Assembly (NCBI RefSeq): GCF_030409835.1
Contig: NZ_JAUFQO010000001.1
Span: forward strand, 1 to 64,000
DNA from: Lutimonas halocynthiae
Lineage (GTDB): Bacteria; Bacteroidota; Bacteroidia; Flavobacteriales; Flavobacteriaceae
Direction of reading: 5' to 3'
DNA length: 64,000 nt
Numbering within the stretch: the stretch's first letter is position 1; each line of letters begins with the position of its first letter. Below are positions 63,979 to 64,000 of the stretch, one piece after another. Under the pieces are notes generated by a model, which had not been told where the DNA came from, made no database searches, and saw only the letters and a list, made by a program, of their open reading frames with translations. Position numbers and translations under genes: made by a program.

Positions 63979-64000
63979 TTGTAGAACTTGTTATTAATGC

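Overview
The window is a chromosomal segment of a low-GC member of the Bacteroidota, most likely a marine-type Flavobacteriia. Three things point there. At least four genes or operons carry the promoter form known for this phylum, TTG-N19/20-TAnnTTTG. Shine-Dalgarno sequences are mostly weak. The protein families are typical of the group: an OlsF-like bifunctional acyltransferase, DUF2723/TMEM260-like proteins, TM2 proteins, PAS-LuxR regulators, and FolB with a TTG start.

Region 1 (1-19571, all minus strand) is an exopolysaccharide or capsule locus. Read in the direction of transcription it holds a WecA-like initiating phosphosugar transferase, a Wzx flippase, a sulfotransferase, two AsnB-like amidotransferases, an OafA-like O-acyltransferase, a Wzy/WaaL-type polymerase, three GT4 glycosyltransferases, a heparinase II/III-fold enzyme, a Wzc-type tyrosine kinase/co-polymerase and a secreted beta-helix protein cut by the window edge. 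Together they predict a Wzx/Wzy polymer that is sulfated, O-acylated and probably amidated on uronic acids. A promoter with an 18-bp palindrome over its start point lies upstream of wecA.

Region 2 (20100-23000) holds three paralogous PAS-LuxR regulators. Four copies of an operator-like dyad, ATACCCT-N4-AGGGTAT, lie among and around them, the last one between the regulators and the polysaccharide locus.

Region 3 (23000-26200) has a queuosine-precursor transporter, an enoyl-CoA hydratase-family gene with a previously easy-to-miss 59-aa membrane protein behind it, and fabD.

Region 4 (26389-33271) is dominated by dispersed palindromic repeats. A DUF559 nuclease-like gene and a tandem array sit between two roughly 155-bp direct repeats. 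The glycerol operon follows (glpF, glpK, a gene of unknown function, a flavin split-barrel gene, glpD), then an inverted copy of the repeat end and a second tandem array. gpsA lies beyond.

Region 5 (34399-51943) is mostly housekeeping: TM2 proteins, olsF-like, aspartate kinase, fbp, folB, tRNA-Cys, an MBL hydrolase, a secreted subtilase, an M1 peptidase, the rimP-nusA-infB operon, a universal stress protein and a PagL-like lipid A deacylase.

Region 6 (52035-54391) is a small island between two identical tRNA-Gln genes. It carries a CotH-kinase-like secreted protein and a lipoprotein.

Region 7 (54549-64000) holds a TMEM260-like glycosyltransferase, a polysaccharide deacetylase, a cysteine-less thioredoxin-fold protein, polA, rplM-rpsI and rpsB.
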